64,000 nt of DNA from Chryseobacterium suipulveris (GCF_022811685.1 NZ_CP094532.1:1637501-1701500); one strand, 5' to 3'; numbered from the stretch's first letter, positions 45,885-55,316 are shown. The notes: generated by a model from the letters alone, not told the origin. Made by a program: numbers and translations.

Positions 45885-46793
45885 ATGGAAAATGAAGTTT
45901 TAACGGAATACCGACACTATTTAAAATCCCTTGGCTACAAAGAAGATGCGGTTATAAAAAGAATAAAGTCGGTCAGAAAATTTTTAGATTTTGCACAAAA
46001 ACACTACGCTGAAATCACCTCGGAAGATTTAGAAAAATATTACCAATATCTACAAGAAAAGCCCAACAGGTTTAAGGCTGAAAAAGGCATCAAGCAAAGC
46101 ACCATTTTACAGTATATCCGAAACGTGGAGCAGTTTTACGAAATGCTCGCAGAGTATGGGAAACTTGGGGAACCCATCACGATAAATCCTGAAGCTAGAG
46201 AAGATGATATTTTTGTAAGAGAAATTTTGTCTCAAGAAGAAATCCAAAAACTTTACGAAGTAGCAGGAGAATTACAAGAAAAAATCATTTTACACCTTGC
46301 CTACGGATGCGGACTGCGTGCAGGAGAACTGGTAAAAGCGAATAAAGAAGATGTCTATCTGAAGGAAAATCTTTTAATCGTTCCGAGGGGAAAGTTTAAC
46401 AAAAGAAGAATAATCCCACTTACAGAAACCATAAAAAATGATTTGGAACTTTTTATTTCAATTGAAAGAAAAGATTTTGAAGAGAAAACACCGCTTTTAC
46501 TTCATTCCAAAGGCGGAAGAATACAAGAGTGGACATTGAATAGAATTTTAAAAAAGATGCTCAAAAAAATAAAAATTAGCGATGAAATCGACGAAGGAGA
46601 TTCGCCGACCTCGTGGAGGCAAAGAATAAAGAAAATATCAATCCACAGTCTACGCCACAGCATAGCCACGCACCTTTTAGAAAACGGAATGGCGATGGAA
46701 AAGGTAAAAGAGTTTTTGGGACACAAGAATTTGGAAACCACGGAGATTTATACAAGAATATCTAAAAAATTATTAAAAGATTTAAGGATTTAG
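45885..46793 (+). CDS. Tyrosine recombinase 1 (integrase), copy 1
   Basis: 302-aa XerC/D-like recombinase. SAM-like N-terminal DNA-binding domain (residues 5-100), then the catalytic domain with all key residues: Arg I in YGCGLRAGEL near 147, HSLRHSIATHLL (His and Arg II near 254), His III in LGHKNLETTEIY and the nucleophile Tyr near 291. A 24-residue insert (SDEIDEGDSPTSWRQRIKK) precedes box II. It is the likely strand-exchange enzyme for the CTGAA site at the element ends. Another recombinase gene starts 13 nt downstream. Confidence 0.9.
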   Translation: MENEVLTEYRHYLKSLGYKEDAVIKRIKSVRKFLDFAQKHYAEITSEDLEKYYQYLQEKPNRFKAEKGIKQSTILQYIRNVEQFYEMLAEYGKLGEPITINPEAREDDIFVREILSQEEIQKLYEVAGELQEKIILHLAYGCGLRAGELVKANKEDVYLKENLLIVPRGKFNKRRIIPLTETIKNDLELFISIERKDFEEKTPLLLHSKGGRIQEWTLNRILKKMLKKIKISDEIDEGDSPTSWRQRIKKISIHSLRHSIATHLLENGMAMEKVKEFLGHKNLETTEIYTRISKKLLKDLRI

Positions 46794-46806
46794 AAATTAG
46801 GAAATT

Positions 46807-47697
46807 ATGCATAATAATGGAAAAGTCCCCTTTGGGGATTTAGGGGCTTATATCGAAAAAAACTACAGGAATAAAAGTTTATTCACCACAATACGGCACT
46901 ATTTAAGTTACCAAAGAAACGCAGAAACCGCCCAACTAAAAGACATCTTACAGTATATTGAATACTTACGGAAACAGGACCTGAATCCTAAAACCGTCAG
47001 AAACCATCTCTTTGCAGTCAAAATCTACTATAACTATCTACAGGAAACAGGGCGGAGAAAAACCCACCCCTGCAAAAAATTACAACTCAAAGACCAACTC
47101 AACACGAGTGTAGCCACAGAAAAACTATACACATCGGAAGAATTGGAACAGTTTTACCAAAACTATAAAAGCAGAGAAAAAGAATTGCAGACCAGAAACA
47201 AGGTAATCATCAGTTTGCTTGTCTACCAAGCCTTACAGGTTACGGAAATCACGAAATTACAACTGCAGGATATTGATTTAGAGAAAGGAGAAATTATCAT
47301 CAACAAAGAGAAACTAAACTCTAAAAAATCTTGGGGAAACAGCAGGATATTACCGTTGAAAGCCAACCAGATCCTACTTTTTTACCAGTACTTAAAATGG
47401 AGGGAAACATTGTTGGAAAATTTAAACAAAGAATCTGAAACCTTTATACTGACAAAACAGGGAAATACTTTAAACCCCCATTTAATCAGCAATTTAATCA
47501 ATGAAGAAAAAGGGCAAAGATTTTTACCGTTGAAAATAAGGCAGTCCGTCATTGCAAATTTGTTGAAGGAAAAGAACGATTTACGTTTGGTCCAGGTCTT
47601 TACGGGACACAAGAAAAGTTCCACCACGGAAAGATACCGACTCACGGAATTGGAGGAACTCCAAAATGCGGTAAATAATTTTCACCCGATACAATAG
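46807..47697 (+). CDS. Tyrosine recombinase-like protein 2 with altered catalytic residues, copy 1
   Basis: 296 aa, same fold as its neighbour. Box I reads ALQVTEITKLQL, where the normal GLRxxEL arginine is Gln. Box II reads LKIRQSVIANLL, so Arg II is kept but both flanking His positions are replaced. The end GHKKSSTTERY retains His III and the Tyr. It may be a partner subunit without full catalysis or a directionality/structural factor. The first residues (VPFGDLGAY) are encoded by an inserted palindromic repeat (CCCCTTTGGGG-type, about 46826-46852), which may have replaced the native N-terminus. It starts 13 nt after recombinase 1, so it is one operon. Confidence 0.82.
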   Translation: MHNNGKVPFGDLGAYIEKNYRNKSLFTTIRHYLSYQRNAETAQLKDILQYIEYLRKQDLNPKTVRNHLFAVKIYYNYLQETGRRKTHPCKKLQLKDQLNTSVATEKLYTSEELEQFYQNYKSREKELQTRNKVIISLLVYQALQVTEITKLQLQDIDLEKGEIIINKEKLNSKKSWGNSRILPLKANQILLFYQYLKWRETLLENLNKESETFILTKQGNTLNPHLISNLINEEKGQRFLPLKIRQSVIANLLKEKNDLRLVQVFTGHKKSSTTERYRLTELEELQNAVNNFHPIQ

Positions 47698-48542
47698 TCC
47701 ACCGCTTGCATTTTGAATTAAATATCCCGCCCTCCGAATAAAAAAGCCATTTTCGCCGACACCTTTTCCAACGCTTCCCGACGCATTACCGCCACAGCAA
47801 GTTACATAATCAAAATTATGGTCAAACTGCCCACGCAAACCGTTGTTCTCCACTCCGCAGGCTCCGCTCCGCACAAACCAGCCGCATCTTCGCCCATAAT
47901 TTGGGATTATGTAAAATGCCTTCCTTTGCTCCGTTTTTGAAAAAAACTCCGCTTCCAACGCTTTTAGCCAAACACTTTCCCGAAACCTTTTCCAGCCCGA
48001 GAAAAAGACTTTTTTGCCAACGCTTCCCACCCTTTTTATAGGAAAAATGCTCCCACGCTCTGAAAGTTCTTCGGTAGAAAATTTGGAAATAGAAACACGG
48101 AAATATTAAAATGTGGATAAATCCCCAGCGAAATCCACCGATATTTTACCCACATTTTAATATTTACAACAGCGACAACAGCGGAAATTTTTACAACTAA
48201 ATTTTTTCTTTTATCTGAAAAATTAAAGCGGAGGGAAAACCACCTTTGCAGAAGAAAAAAGGCGGTTGGAAAAAGCATTTTGTATAATGTTCCGACGGCT
48301 TTCTGCAGTGGCGACCGTTACGCAAAGAATTTTCGGAGCCATTGCATAAAACCGAATTATACGAAGTGGTTTGTTTGCGGTGGGATTTTCTTCTGCAAAG
48401 GTGGTTTTTGCGTTGGACTTTCAGGGACTGAATTTATTTTTTTCAATTGAAAGAAAAATGAGTAAATTTGAGGAAAAGAAAAGGAGTTCTTTGCTGAAAA
48501 AGAAAGCCCTCGCGCGAGGAAAAAGTTGTGCAGGAGTATGTT
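47698..48542. other. Non-coding right end of the element with three inverted repeats (copy 1)
   Basis: No convincing protein is encoded; a 149-codon open frame on the minus strand overlaps it but looks fortuitous. Structure: (1) inverted repeat 47802-47821 / 47894-47914 (TTACATAATC..AATTATGG); (2) perfect 15-bp arms 48102-48116 / 48150-48164 (AATATTAAAATGTGG); (3) perfect 23-bp arms 48236-48258 / 48386-48408 enclosing a smaller pair TTTGTATAAT (48278-48287) / ATTATACGAA (48355-48364). CCAACGCTT occurs three times (about 47768, 47955, 48017). Such features fit recombinase accessory sites, a replication origin or a structured RNA. Confidence 0.65.
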
Positions 48543-48550
48543 CTGAATAA
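48458..48550 (+). CDS. Very small basic ORF crossing the element junction (copy 1)
   Basis: 30 codons from ATG 48458 (MSKFEEKKRSSLLKKKALAR, ending CAGVCSE). Its last codons lie across the attachment core CTGAA and its stop TAA is formed by the incoming element sequence. At the right junction (57053) the same ORF runs on for six more codons. It could be a real micro-protein or only the spacer that carries the right arm of the att site. No family is recognised. Confidence 0.3.
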   Translation: MSKFEEKKRSSLLKKKALARGKSCAGVCSE

Positions 48551-49547
48551 TCCACTGATGTATAATGATCCGAGCGGGGAGCTGTTCTGGTTTGCGGCAT
48601 TGGCAGTTGCTTTAAAAAGTGTATTTTGGGCTGGAGTAGTTGCTGGGGCGATAGGTGGAGCAATCATAGGAAGTGCACTTTATTTAGGACAAGCTGCTAT
48701 TACGGGTAACTTCTCTTGGGGTGGTTTTGCGAAATCATTTTTTATGGGAGCTTTAACAGGGGCAGTCGCAGGAGGTCTAGGACAAGTTTTTAGTGCGGGC
48801 GGATTTTGGGCAACTGTAGGCAATGGTGCTTTGGCGGGAGCTGGTAGTGGCGGAGTAACTTCTCTAATAAATGGAACAAATTTCTTAGAAGGATTAGCAA
48901 CAGGTGCTGTTATCGGTGGAGCAATTGGTGCGGTGAGTTATTCAATAAATTTCTATTCAAAAGGTGGCGGTAAGGAAGCGGGTGCTAGATTCTGGAGTGG
49001 AAAAGCCAAATTAGATTTGTCAAAAGGATATGGTGCACACGGTGTTGATACAAAAGTATTAAATTCTGAAATTGATGCTACTTATGTAGGAGAATATAAA
49101 GGTGTCAAAGTATATGAGTCATCTGTTGGTTTCGGAAAAGGTGCTCAATCAGGAGGATTAACCTTGCCTCCTAACAAAATGGTGGTAGGAAAAGGTGCTT
49201 ACGCTTTAAGAGATATCTTTGGAGATTCAGGAACTTATGATCTTTTTACCCACGAATTTGGACACATCCTACAAGCAAAAAAGGTTGGTGAGGCTGCATT
49301 CTATGATATTATTGCTCCAAGCAGTGGTTATAGTGCAACTGTAAATTCATACAGAGGTCATAATCAATTTTGGACTGAAACTTGGGCTAATCAATTATCT
49401 TATGATTACTTTACCAATAGAAATTTACCCTTTAATCTTTTAGAGAATATTGCTAAACCGCTTTCACAGAAGTATATTGATATTTTCACTAAATACCTTT
49501 CAATAAGAGGTTTCAGCATTCCTACATCTTGGAATAAAATCCCATAA
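48528..49547 (+). CDS. Orphan Rhs tip A (copy 2)
   Basis: 339 codons from a GTG at 48528; from 48543 on it is identical to residues 1891-2224 of the Rhs protein at 34363, including HEFGH. The frame is open upstream only to a TGA near 48503, with no ATG and no visible ribosome-binding site. It is therefore probably silent in this position and becomes a toxin only when joined to an rhs core by recombination at CTGAA. Confidence 0.75.
   Translation: MQEYVLNNPLMYNDPSGELFWFAALAVALKSVFWAGVVAGAIGGAIIGSALYLGQAAITGNFSWGGFAKSFFMGALTGAVAGGLGQVFSAGGFWATVGNGALAGAGSGGVTSLINGTNFLEGLATGAVIGGAIGAVSYSINFYSKGGGKEAGARFWSGKAKLDLSKGYGAHGVDTKVLNSEIDATYVGEYKGVKVYESSVGFGKGAQSGGLTLPPNKMVVGKGAYALRDIFGDSGTYDLFTHEFGHILQAKKVGEAAFYDIIAPSSGYSATVNSYRGHNQFWTETWANQLSYDYFTNRNLPFNLLENIAKPLSQKYIDIFTKYLSIRGFSIPTSWNKIP
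48536..48553 (+). other. Element-element junction, identical to the expected circle joint (attP)
   Basis: The sequence is GTATGTT-CTGAA-TAATCC. The left arm is the element's right end and the right arm is the element's left end. A circularised element would contain exactly this joint. CTGAA is at 48543-48547. Confidence 0.7.
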
Positions 49548-49556
49548 AAAAAACAT

Positions 49557-50015
49557 ATGAAAAATATATTATTAATTAATTTCCTTCTTATTATTTCTTG
49601 CACTTCAAGAATCAAGGATGGCGCCAATTTGACCGTCTATAATGAGACTCCATCTGATATCTATATAATAGATAGATACACAATAGACAAAAAAACAAAA
49701 AAAAATATAGATATCTTTGACAATGGTTTTAGTAGTGATAGAAATAAAAAAATAATTCATTTAAAAGATAATTTAATCACTATGTACACTAACAAGACAA
49801 TTTTTTTTCCTTTGAAAGATTATGAAAATAATAAGATTTATAACTCTCTAATATTTTATTTTATAAAAAGAGAAGATTTAGGGAAAACAAAACAAGAAAT
49901 ATTTGAAAAAAAACTGTATGATAGTATACGTATAAATTTAGATAAATTTCATCAAGAAGGTAGTGATAATCATCTTTATATAGAAGAAAATAAATCCGAG
50001 TTTAAAAATAATTGA
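49557..50015 (+). CDS. Putative immunity lipoprotein to tip A (copy 2)
   Basis: Identical to 41047-41505 (152 aa, lipobox-like LIISC). If it has its own promoter it doubles the dose of immunity to tip A. Confidence 0.62.
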   Translation: MKNILLINFLLIISCTSRIKDGANLTVYNETPSDIYIIDRYTIDKKTKKNIDIFDNGFSSDRNKKIIHLKDNLITMYTNKTIFFPLKDYENNKIYNSLIFYFIKREDLGKTKQEIFEKKLYDSIRINLDKFHQEGSDNHLYIEENKSEFKNN

Positions 50016-50016
50016 A

Positions 50017-51459
50017 CAAAAAAAGGCTGTCGTTCGACTAGTCATGGTCGGAAGAAAATTCCGGCCATTTTTTATGTTAAGTTTTAAAAACCTTGTCGGG
50101 ATTTCCTCCAGCAAAAATGATTAATATAGCGGTAATCATATCCCGAATTTCCATTGCAATACGTCTTTTGGCGGTTTTGTATCCCAAATCGTTTACTTTT
50201 TTATAAATCAGAAGTAGCATAGAAGCAATCATGGTCATATAAATCATTACTTCGATTCCGTTTTTGTTCATTGATACCAAATGACTTAGATTGAGTTCCT
50301 GCTTTAGGAATCTAAAAAACACTTCAATATCCCAACGTTTTCTGTAATAATCTGCAATTTCTTTTGCCGAAAGTTCAAATTCATTGGTCAAAAACCAAAA
50401 TTCTTTGTCTTTTTTTTCGTTTTTGATGACTACTAGTCGGAAACAAGTTTCTACTTTTTCTTCACGATGATGAATATTCCCACGTTTATTCAAAACTGGT
50501 TTTCCAGTGTAAAGCTTTACTTTGCTGTCTTTCATCACTTCCCAGTCATCCCATTTTTGAGATTTTTTTCCATCAAGAAAAGATTCTATTTCTTCAAATT
50601 TGCGGTTTTCTTTACTTCGGATAATGAATTTTACCGATTTTTCATCAAAATCTTTCATCACTCTTGTGGATTGCAAACCCCTGTCTATCACGTAAATATT
50701 CTCGTGATGTTCTTCTTTTTTTACTTGTTTCAGAATAGCTTCGGGAAGTGCGGCTTCCTCTGACGAATATTTTTGTCCAGTAAAGACTTCGACACCTGAA
50801 GGCAAAATTCCATCAAATGAAAAACTGAATTTCACCAGTTTCTTCCCACTTTTCTGGTCGATTCCTTCTTTGAGTTTGGCGCAGGTATCGGCAACAATGG
50901 TGCTGTCAACCCTGATTAGGTTGTACTTTTCGATTTCGGTCTTCGAATAAAGTTCAGAAAACCTTCCGTACATCTGCTCGTAAATTTCTTTAAAATAATT
51001 GGAATCGATTTTGGAAAGCCTTTCAGAGATAGAACTTCTGCGTACTTTTTCCTCTTCACCCAAACCAAACAAGGCTTTGAAACCACTGCTGTTAAAGGTG
51101 TCTTCTAAGGTTCTTTGGCTTAATTTTTCATTATCAAAAATACAAAATAAAAGCAAATAAAACATTTTCTTACCGTGAAGCACTTTGCTATAGTGGTCTA
51201 CTTTAGAAGTTGCAGAAAGATGGGTTAAAAGCGCTTCGGGAATAAACTCCAAAACTTGCTTGAGGGAGATTTTGTGGTCTTTAAAAACTGACATAATTAA
51301 TTGATTATCAGCTATAAAGATACGAAATTAAATTCAAATAAACAAGTTAAATAATTGATAATCAACCTGTTAAATCACTTCATCTTCACAACAAAAAAAA
51401 CAAAAAAGTCGGAAGAAAAATCTTCCGACCATGACTAGTCGTTCGACAGTCTTTTTTGT
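50017..51459 (-). mobile_element. IS4-family insertion sequence, copy 2
   Basis: Same position and ends as the copy at 41507-42949 (offset 8510), so it was duplicated with the element and did not insert independently. Confidence 0.75.
50077..51294 (-). CDS. IS4 family transposase, copy 2
   Basis: 405 aa, identical to 41567-42784 with an intact YREK signature. Confidence 0.92.
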   Translation of the reverse strand: MSVFKDHKISLKQVLEFIPEALLTHLSATSKVDHYSKVLHGKKMFYLLLFCIFDNEKLSQRTLEDTFNSSGFKALFGLGEEEKVRRSSISERLSKIDSNYFKEIYEQMYGRFSELYSKTEIEKYNLIRVDSTIVADTCAKLKEGIDQKSGKKLVKFSFSFDGILPSGVEVFTGQKYSSEEAALPEAILKQVKKEEHHENIYVIDRGLQSTRVMKDFDEKSVKFIIRSKENRKFEEIESFLDGKKSQKWDDWEVMKDSKVKLYTGKPVLNKRGNIHHREEKVETCFRLVVIKNEKKDKEFWFLTNEFELSAKEIADYYRKRWDIEVFFRFLKQELNLSHLVSMNKNGIEVMIYMTMIASMLLLIYKKVNDLGYKTAKRRIAMEIRDMITAILIIFAGGNPDKVFKT

Positions 51460-51460
51460 A

Positions 51461-51796
51461 TTATAGAGCAGCAATATTTTTAAGTTTTGCGGCTTTGATA
51501 AAAGCGTCGATGGTAGCGAAGATGTGGCTTTTGGTGTCGTTGTCCAGTTCTTGTATCGCCTTTAGTTTTTTCAGGGTGTCGTTGTCAATCTGCTCATATT
51601 CTCCGTCTTTTACGAGATAATCCAGCGTTACGCCAAGAGCATCAGCAATTTTTGTAGCCACTTCAATAGAGGGAACATTTTCCCCACGCTCATATTTTCC
51701 TATAATGTCTCCAGAGGTTCCAATGGTTTTGCCAAGGTCGCTCTGCTTTATTTTTTTTTGTTTTCTGGCAAAAGCCAATCTGTCTGCAAAAGCCAT
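51461..51796 (-). CDS. XRE family repressor, copy 2
   Basis: 111 aa, identical to 42951-43286. The same operator palindrome lies at 51846-51857. Confidence 0.87.
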   Translation of the reverse strand: MAFADRLAFARKQKKIKQSDLGKTIGTSGDIIGKYERGENVPSIEVATKIADALGVTLDYLVKDGEYEQIDNDTLKKLKAIQELDNDTKSHIFATIDAFIKAAKLKNIAAL

Positions 51797-51814
51797 AAAT
51801 AAGTCGTTTTTATG

Positions 51815-51908
51815 AGTTATAAACTAAAGATTAGCAAATATAAGCAACTTATAAGTTAGATAAAAATAAAATAATACTTGCATATAAAAGTTAAATGAGT
51901 TAGATTTG
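51815..51908. promoter_or_regulatory. Divergent promoter/operator region (copy 2)
   Basis: Repeat of 43305-43398: TTG/TAGATTTG on the plus strand (TAGATTTG at 51901-51908), TATATTTG on the minus strand (51835-51842) and palindrome AACTTATAAGTT (51846-51857). Confidence 0.58.
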
Positions 51909-51951
51909 TGAGGTATTTGTCAGATAAAATATTTTCAAAAATTTTTAGTCT

Positions 51952-54306
51952 ATGGAAATCTCCGAAATCAAAAATCGTTTAAGCCTCTCCGAGGTTCTAC
52001 ACCATTACAATCTACAGCCTAAAAACAATATGCTGAAATGTTTCCACCACGAAGACAAGAAACCAAGTATGCAGGTGAATTTGGAGAAGAATTTTTATAA
52101 ATGCCACAGTTGTGGGAAAACAGGCGATGTCATCCAGTTTATAGAAGATTTTGAAAACTTAGATAAGCATAATGCAATTTTAAAAGCACAATCTTTAATT
52201 GGTTCAGAAGTTCCAACAATGATAAAACCGAAAATTGAAAATAAAAGTCAGTCCGACACGGTATTTTTGGAAAAAATTTTTAAAACGTTCCGAAAAGGTA
52301 TCTACAACTCCAATCCAGCGAAGGAATATGCGGAAAAGAGAAATCTAAAAGTAGCATTGGGAGAAAACAAGGAGGGGCTGGAAATCGGCTTCAACTCGGG
52401 ACAATTCCACCACGGAGAACGGAAAGACGAGGAACTGATTAAAAAATCTTTGGAAGCGGGATTGTTGATTGACAAAGGAATTTTGGGAAGAACAGGGGAA
52501 AAAGCGTTTGGAATTTTTGCGAATAAATGTCTGATTTTTCCTTTAAGGAATAAAGAAAACGAGATTGTAAGCTTTTACGGAAGAAGTATTTTTGAAAACA
52601 AGGAAGCGAAACACTTCTATTTGAGAAACCGAAGCGGAATTTATCCAGCTTATCCAAAAAAGGAAACGAAGAAACTTATTTTAACAGAAGCGATAATCGA
52701 CTGTGCAAGTTTACTGCAAATACGACAAATAAAGGAAAATTACAGTTTAATCAGTTGCTTTGGAACAAACGGTTTAAACGAAGAGATTTTACAAGCAATA
52801 AAAGAACTCAAGAATTTAGAAGAAATTATTTTTTGTTTTGATAATGATAAAGCAGGAAAAACCGCAGTAGAAAAATATGCCAATCAATTATTAATGGTTA
52901 ATTATAAATTGTTAATTACAAATGTGGAACTTCCTAACAAAGATATAAACGAAACTCTGCAACTCCACAGTGAAGAAATATTTTTGGAACTTTTAGAGAA
53001 CCGAAAAGATATTTTTCTTTCAAATGAAAATAAAAAAATTATTGTTACCGAAGCAGAACCAAGAGCAGAACCAAAAAATAATATTGATTTTTTAAAGCAG
53101 AAAAATTTACTGCAGGAACTCAATAAGCTCATAGAAAAAGCGGGAATCATCGGGGAAGAAAACAGCAGATTATTACTGTTTTTGATTACAATCAGTTACC
53201 TAAACAAAAGTCCGCTACACGGAATTGTGCAGGGAAGTTCGGGAAGCGGAAAAACCCACATTATCTCAAGGATTGCGGACCTGATGCCACAGGAAGATGT
53301 CTTAAGATTTACAAGAATTACGGAGAGTTCTCTTTATAATTGGGGAGAATTTGATTTATTTCAAAAAATCATAATTATTGAAGATCTGGACGGATTAAAG
53401 GAAGATGCACTTTATGCGTTAAGGGAATTTATCTCCAACCAAGTTTTAAGAAGTTCGGTAACCATCAAAGATAAAAAGGGAAACAACAAGTCTTCCCACA
53501 AAATCGTGAAAGGACAGTTCAGCAGTTTATCTGCGACAACCAAGGGCGAATTATACGAGGACAATATGAACAGGAGCTTTATCATCGCCATCAATGAAAG
53601 CGAGGAACAGACGGAGAAAATAATATCCTACCAAAACCGCAGAAATGCGGGAGAAATCGACAGAAACGAGCAGGAAAAGGCGATTGGTTTTATTCAAAAA
53701 TTGGTAAGAAATCTAAAGCATTACGAGGTGGTAAATCCTTATGCAACACAGATACAGCTACCTAATAATGTAAAAAATAAAAGACGTTTAAATGAAATGT
53801 TCCAATCGACTATTAAGCAAATAACCCTATTACACCAATATCAGAGAGAAATATCCTCCTCCAGCTCCTCCAAAGGAGGAGAGCAATATTTGGTTACGGA
53901 AATAGAGGATGTTGAGAATGCCGTAGAAATCTTATTTGAAAGCATCATTTTAAAAATAGACGAACTGGACGGAAGTTTAAGACAGTTTTTTGAAAAATTG
54001 AAGAAAGCCTTTACGGACAATCATTTTACACGGTTTGATGCAATGGGAATTACGGGGTTTAAAAAGACACAGTTGCAGTTTTATCTCAATGAATTGGTAC
54101 GATTGGAATATTTAAAACAGATTGGCTTTGCGAACAAAGGATTTAAATATAAAGTTTCTTATAGCGACAATATCCAGAAAGTTAGGAAAGATTTAAAAGA
54201 AGCTTTTACGAAACAGCTGGAAGAACTTAAACTGAACGCTACCGAACACAAGCGAACGCCAAACGGAAGCGAAACGAACGCTAAAGCACAACCTATGACC
54301 ATCTAA
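51952..54306 (+). CDS. CHC2/Toprim primase with P-loop ATPase, copy 2
   Basis: 784 aa, identical to 43442-45796, including the in-frame palindromic repeat (53855-53882). Confidence 0.82.
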   Translation: MEISEIKNRLSLSEVLHHYNLQPKNNMLKCFHHEDKKPSMQVNLEKNFYKCHSCGKTGDVIQFIEDFENLDKHNAILKAQSLIGSEVPTMIKPKIENKSQSDTVFLEKIFKTFRKGIYNSNPAKEYAEKRNLKVALGENKEGLEIGFNSGQFHHGERKDEELIKKSLEAGLLIDKGILGRTGEKAFGIFANKCLIFPLRNKENEIVSFYGRSIFENKEAKHFYLRNRSGIYPAYPKKETKKLILTEAIIDCASLLQIRQIKENYSLISCFGTNGLNEEILQAIKELKNLEEIIFCFDNDKAGKTAVEKYANQLLMVNYKLLITNVELPNKDINETLQLHSEEIFLELLENRKDIFLSNENKKIIVTEAEPRAEPKNNIDFLKQKNLLQELNKLIEKAGIIGEENSRLLLFLITISYLNKSPLHGIVQGSSGSGKTHIISRIADLMPQEDVLRFTRITESSLYNWGEFDLFQKIIIIEDLDGLKEDALYALREFISNQVLRSSVTIKDKKGNNKSSHKIVKGQFSSLSATTKGELYEDNMNRSFIIAINESEEQTEKIISYQNRRNAGEIDRNEQEKAIGFIQKLVRNLKHYEVVNPYATQIQLPNNVKNKRRLNEMFQSTIKQITLLHQYQREISSSSSSKGGEQYLVTEIEDVENAVEILFESIILKIDELDGSLRQFFEKLKKAFTDNHFTRFDAMGITGFKKTQLQFYLNELVRLEYLKQIGFANKGFKYKVSYSDNIQKVRKDLKEAFTKQLEELKLNATEHKRTPNGSETNAKAQPMTI

Positions 54307-54394
54307 ATCTCTTATTATCAAATCTTTATTAGTTACAATTGGTTATCGTTCGGAAAAATCGAAAATATTACAAAAGCAAAAAGGCCATATGTGA

Positions 54395-55303
54395 ATGGAA
54401 AATGAAGTTTTAACGGAATACCGACACTATTTAAAATCCCTTGGCTACAAAGAAGATGCGGTTATAAAAAGAATAAAGTCGGTCAGAAAATTTTTAGATT
54501 TTGCACAAAAACACTACGCTGAAATCACCTCGGAAGATTTAGAAAAATATTACCAATATCTACAAGAAAAGCCCAACAGGTTTAAGGCTGAAAAAGGCAT
54601 CAAGCAAAGCACCATTTTACAGTATATCCGAAACGTGGAGCAGTTTTACGAAATGCTCGCAGAGTATGGGAAACTTGGGGAACCCATCACGATAAATCCT
54701 GAAGCTAGAGAAGATGATATTTTTGTAAGAGAAATTTTGTCTCAAGAAGAAATCCAAAAACTTTACGAAGTAGCAGGAGAATTACAAGAAAAAATCATTT
54801 TACACCTTGCCTACGGATGCGGACTGCGTGCAGGAGAACTGGTAAAAGCGAATAAAGAAGATGTCTATCTGAAGGAAAATCTTTTAATCGTTCCGAGGGG
54901 AAAGTTTAACAAAAGAAGAATAATCCCACTTACAGAAACCATAAAAAATGATTTGGAACTTTTTATTTCAATTGAAAGAAAAGATTTTGAAGAGAAAACA
55001 CCGCTTTTACTTCATTCCAAAGGCGGAAGAATACAAGAGTGGACATTGAATAGAATTTTAAAAAAGATGCTCAAAAAAATAAAAATTAGCGATGAAATCG
55101 ACGAAGGAGATTCGCCGACCTCGTGGAGGCAAAGAATAAAGAAAATATCAATCCACAGTCTACGCCACAGCATAGCCACGCACCTTTTAGAAAACGGAAT
55201 GGCGATGGAAAAGGTAAAAGAGTTTTTGGGACACAAGAATTTGGAAACCACGGAGATTTATACAAGAATATCTAAAAAATTATTAAAAGATTTAAGGATT
55301 TAG
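54395..55303 (+). CDS. Tyrosine recombinase 1 (integrase), copy 2
   Basis: 302 aa, identical to 45885-46793 with the full R-HxxR-H-Y set. Confidence 0.9.
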   Translation: MENEVLTEYRHYLKSLGYKEDAVIKRIKSVRKFLDFAQKHYAEITSEDLEKYYQYLQEKPNRFKAEKGIKQSTILQYIRNVEQFYEMLAEYGKLGEPITINPEAREDDIFVREILSQEEIQKLYEVAGELQEKIILHLAYGCGLRAGELVKANKEDVYLKENLLIVPRGKFNKRRIIPLTETIKNDLELFISIERKDFEEKTPLLLHSKGGRIQEWTLNRILKKMLKKIKISDEIDEGDSPTSWRQRIKKISIHSLRHSIATHLLENGMAMEKVKEFLGHKNLETTEIYTRISKKLLKDLRI

Positions 55304-55316
55304 AAATTAGGAAATT

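Larger units (their letters stand above)
40033..48542 (+). mobile_element. Rhs-tip-carrying integrative element, copy 1 (8510 bp)
   Basis: The unit begins at the CTGAA of attL and ends before the next CTGAA at 48543. Contents in order are tip A of the Rhs toxin, lipoprotein immunity gene, IS4-type insertion, XRE repressor (minus), primase/ATPase, two tyrosine recombinases, and an 840-bp non-coding right end with inverted repeats. No conjugation, relaxase or capsid gene is present. Recombinases close to one end and a cargo toxin at the other are the expected layout of a site-specific integrative element. A second copy identical in every gene and non-coding block I compared follows directly. 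Confidence 0.75.

Noticed and set aside
47581..48030. 149-codon minus-strand ORF over the element's non-coding end
   Set aside because: It overlaps the recombinase 2 end and an inverted-repeat region, and is rich in Gly/Phe/Cys in an unnatural way. It is more likely an open frame by chance in a conserved DNA structure, although such ORFs may be annotated elsewhere.
48278..48292. True loxP site for a Cre-like phage recombinase
   Set aside because: The two half-sites are about 65 nt apart and imperfect, and the crossover evidence points to CTGAA, not here.
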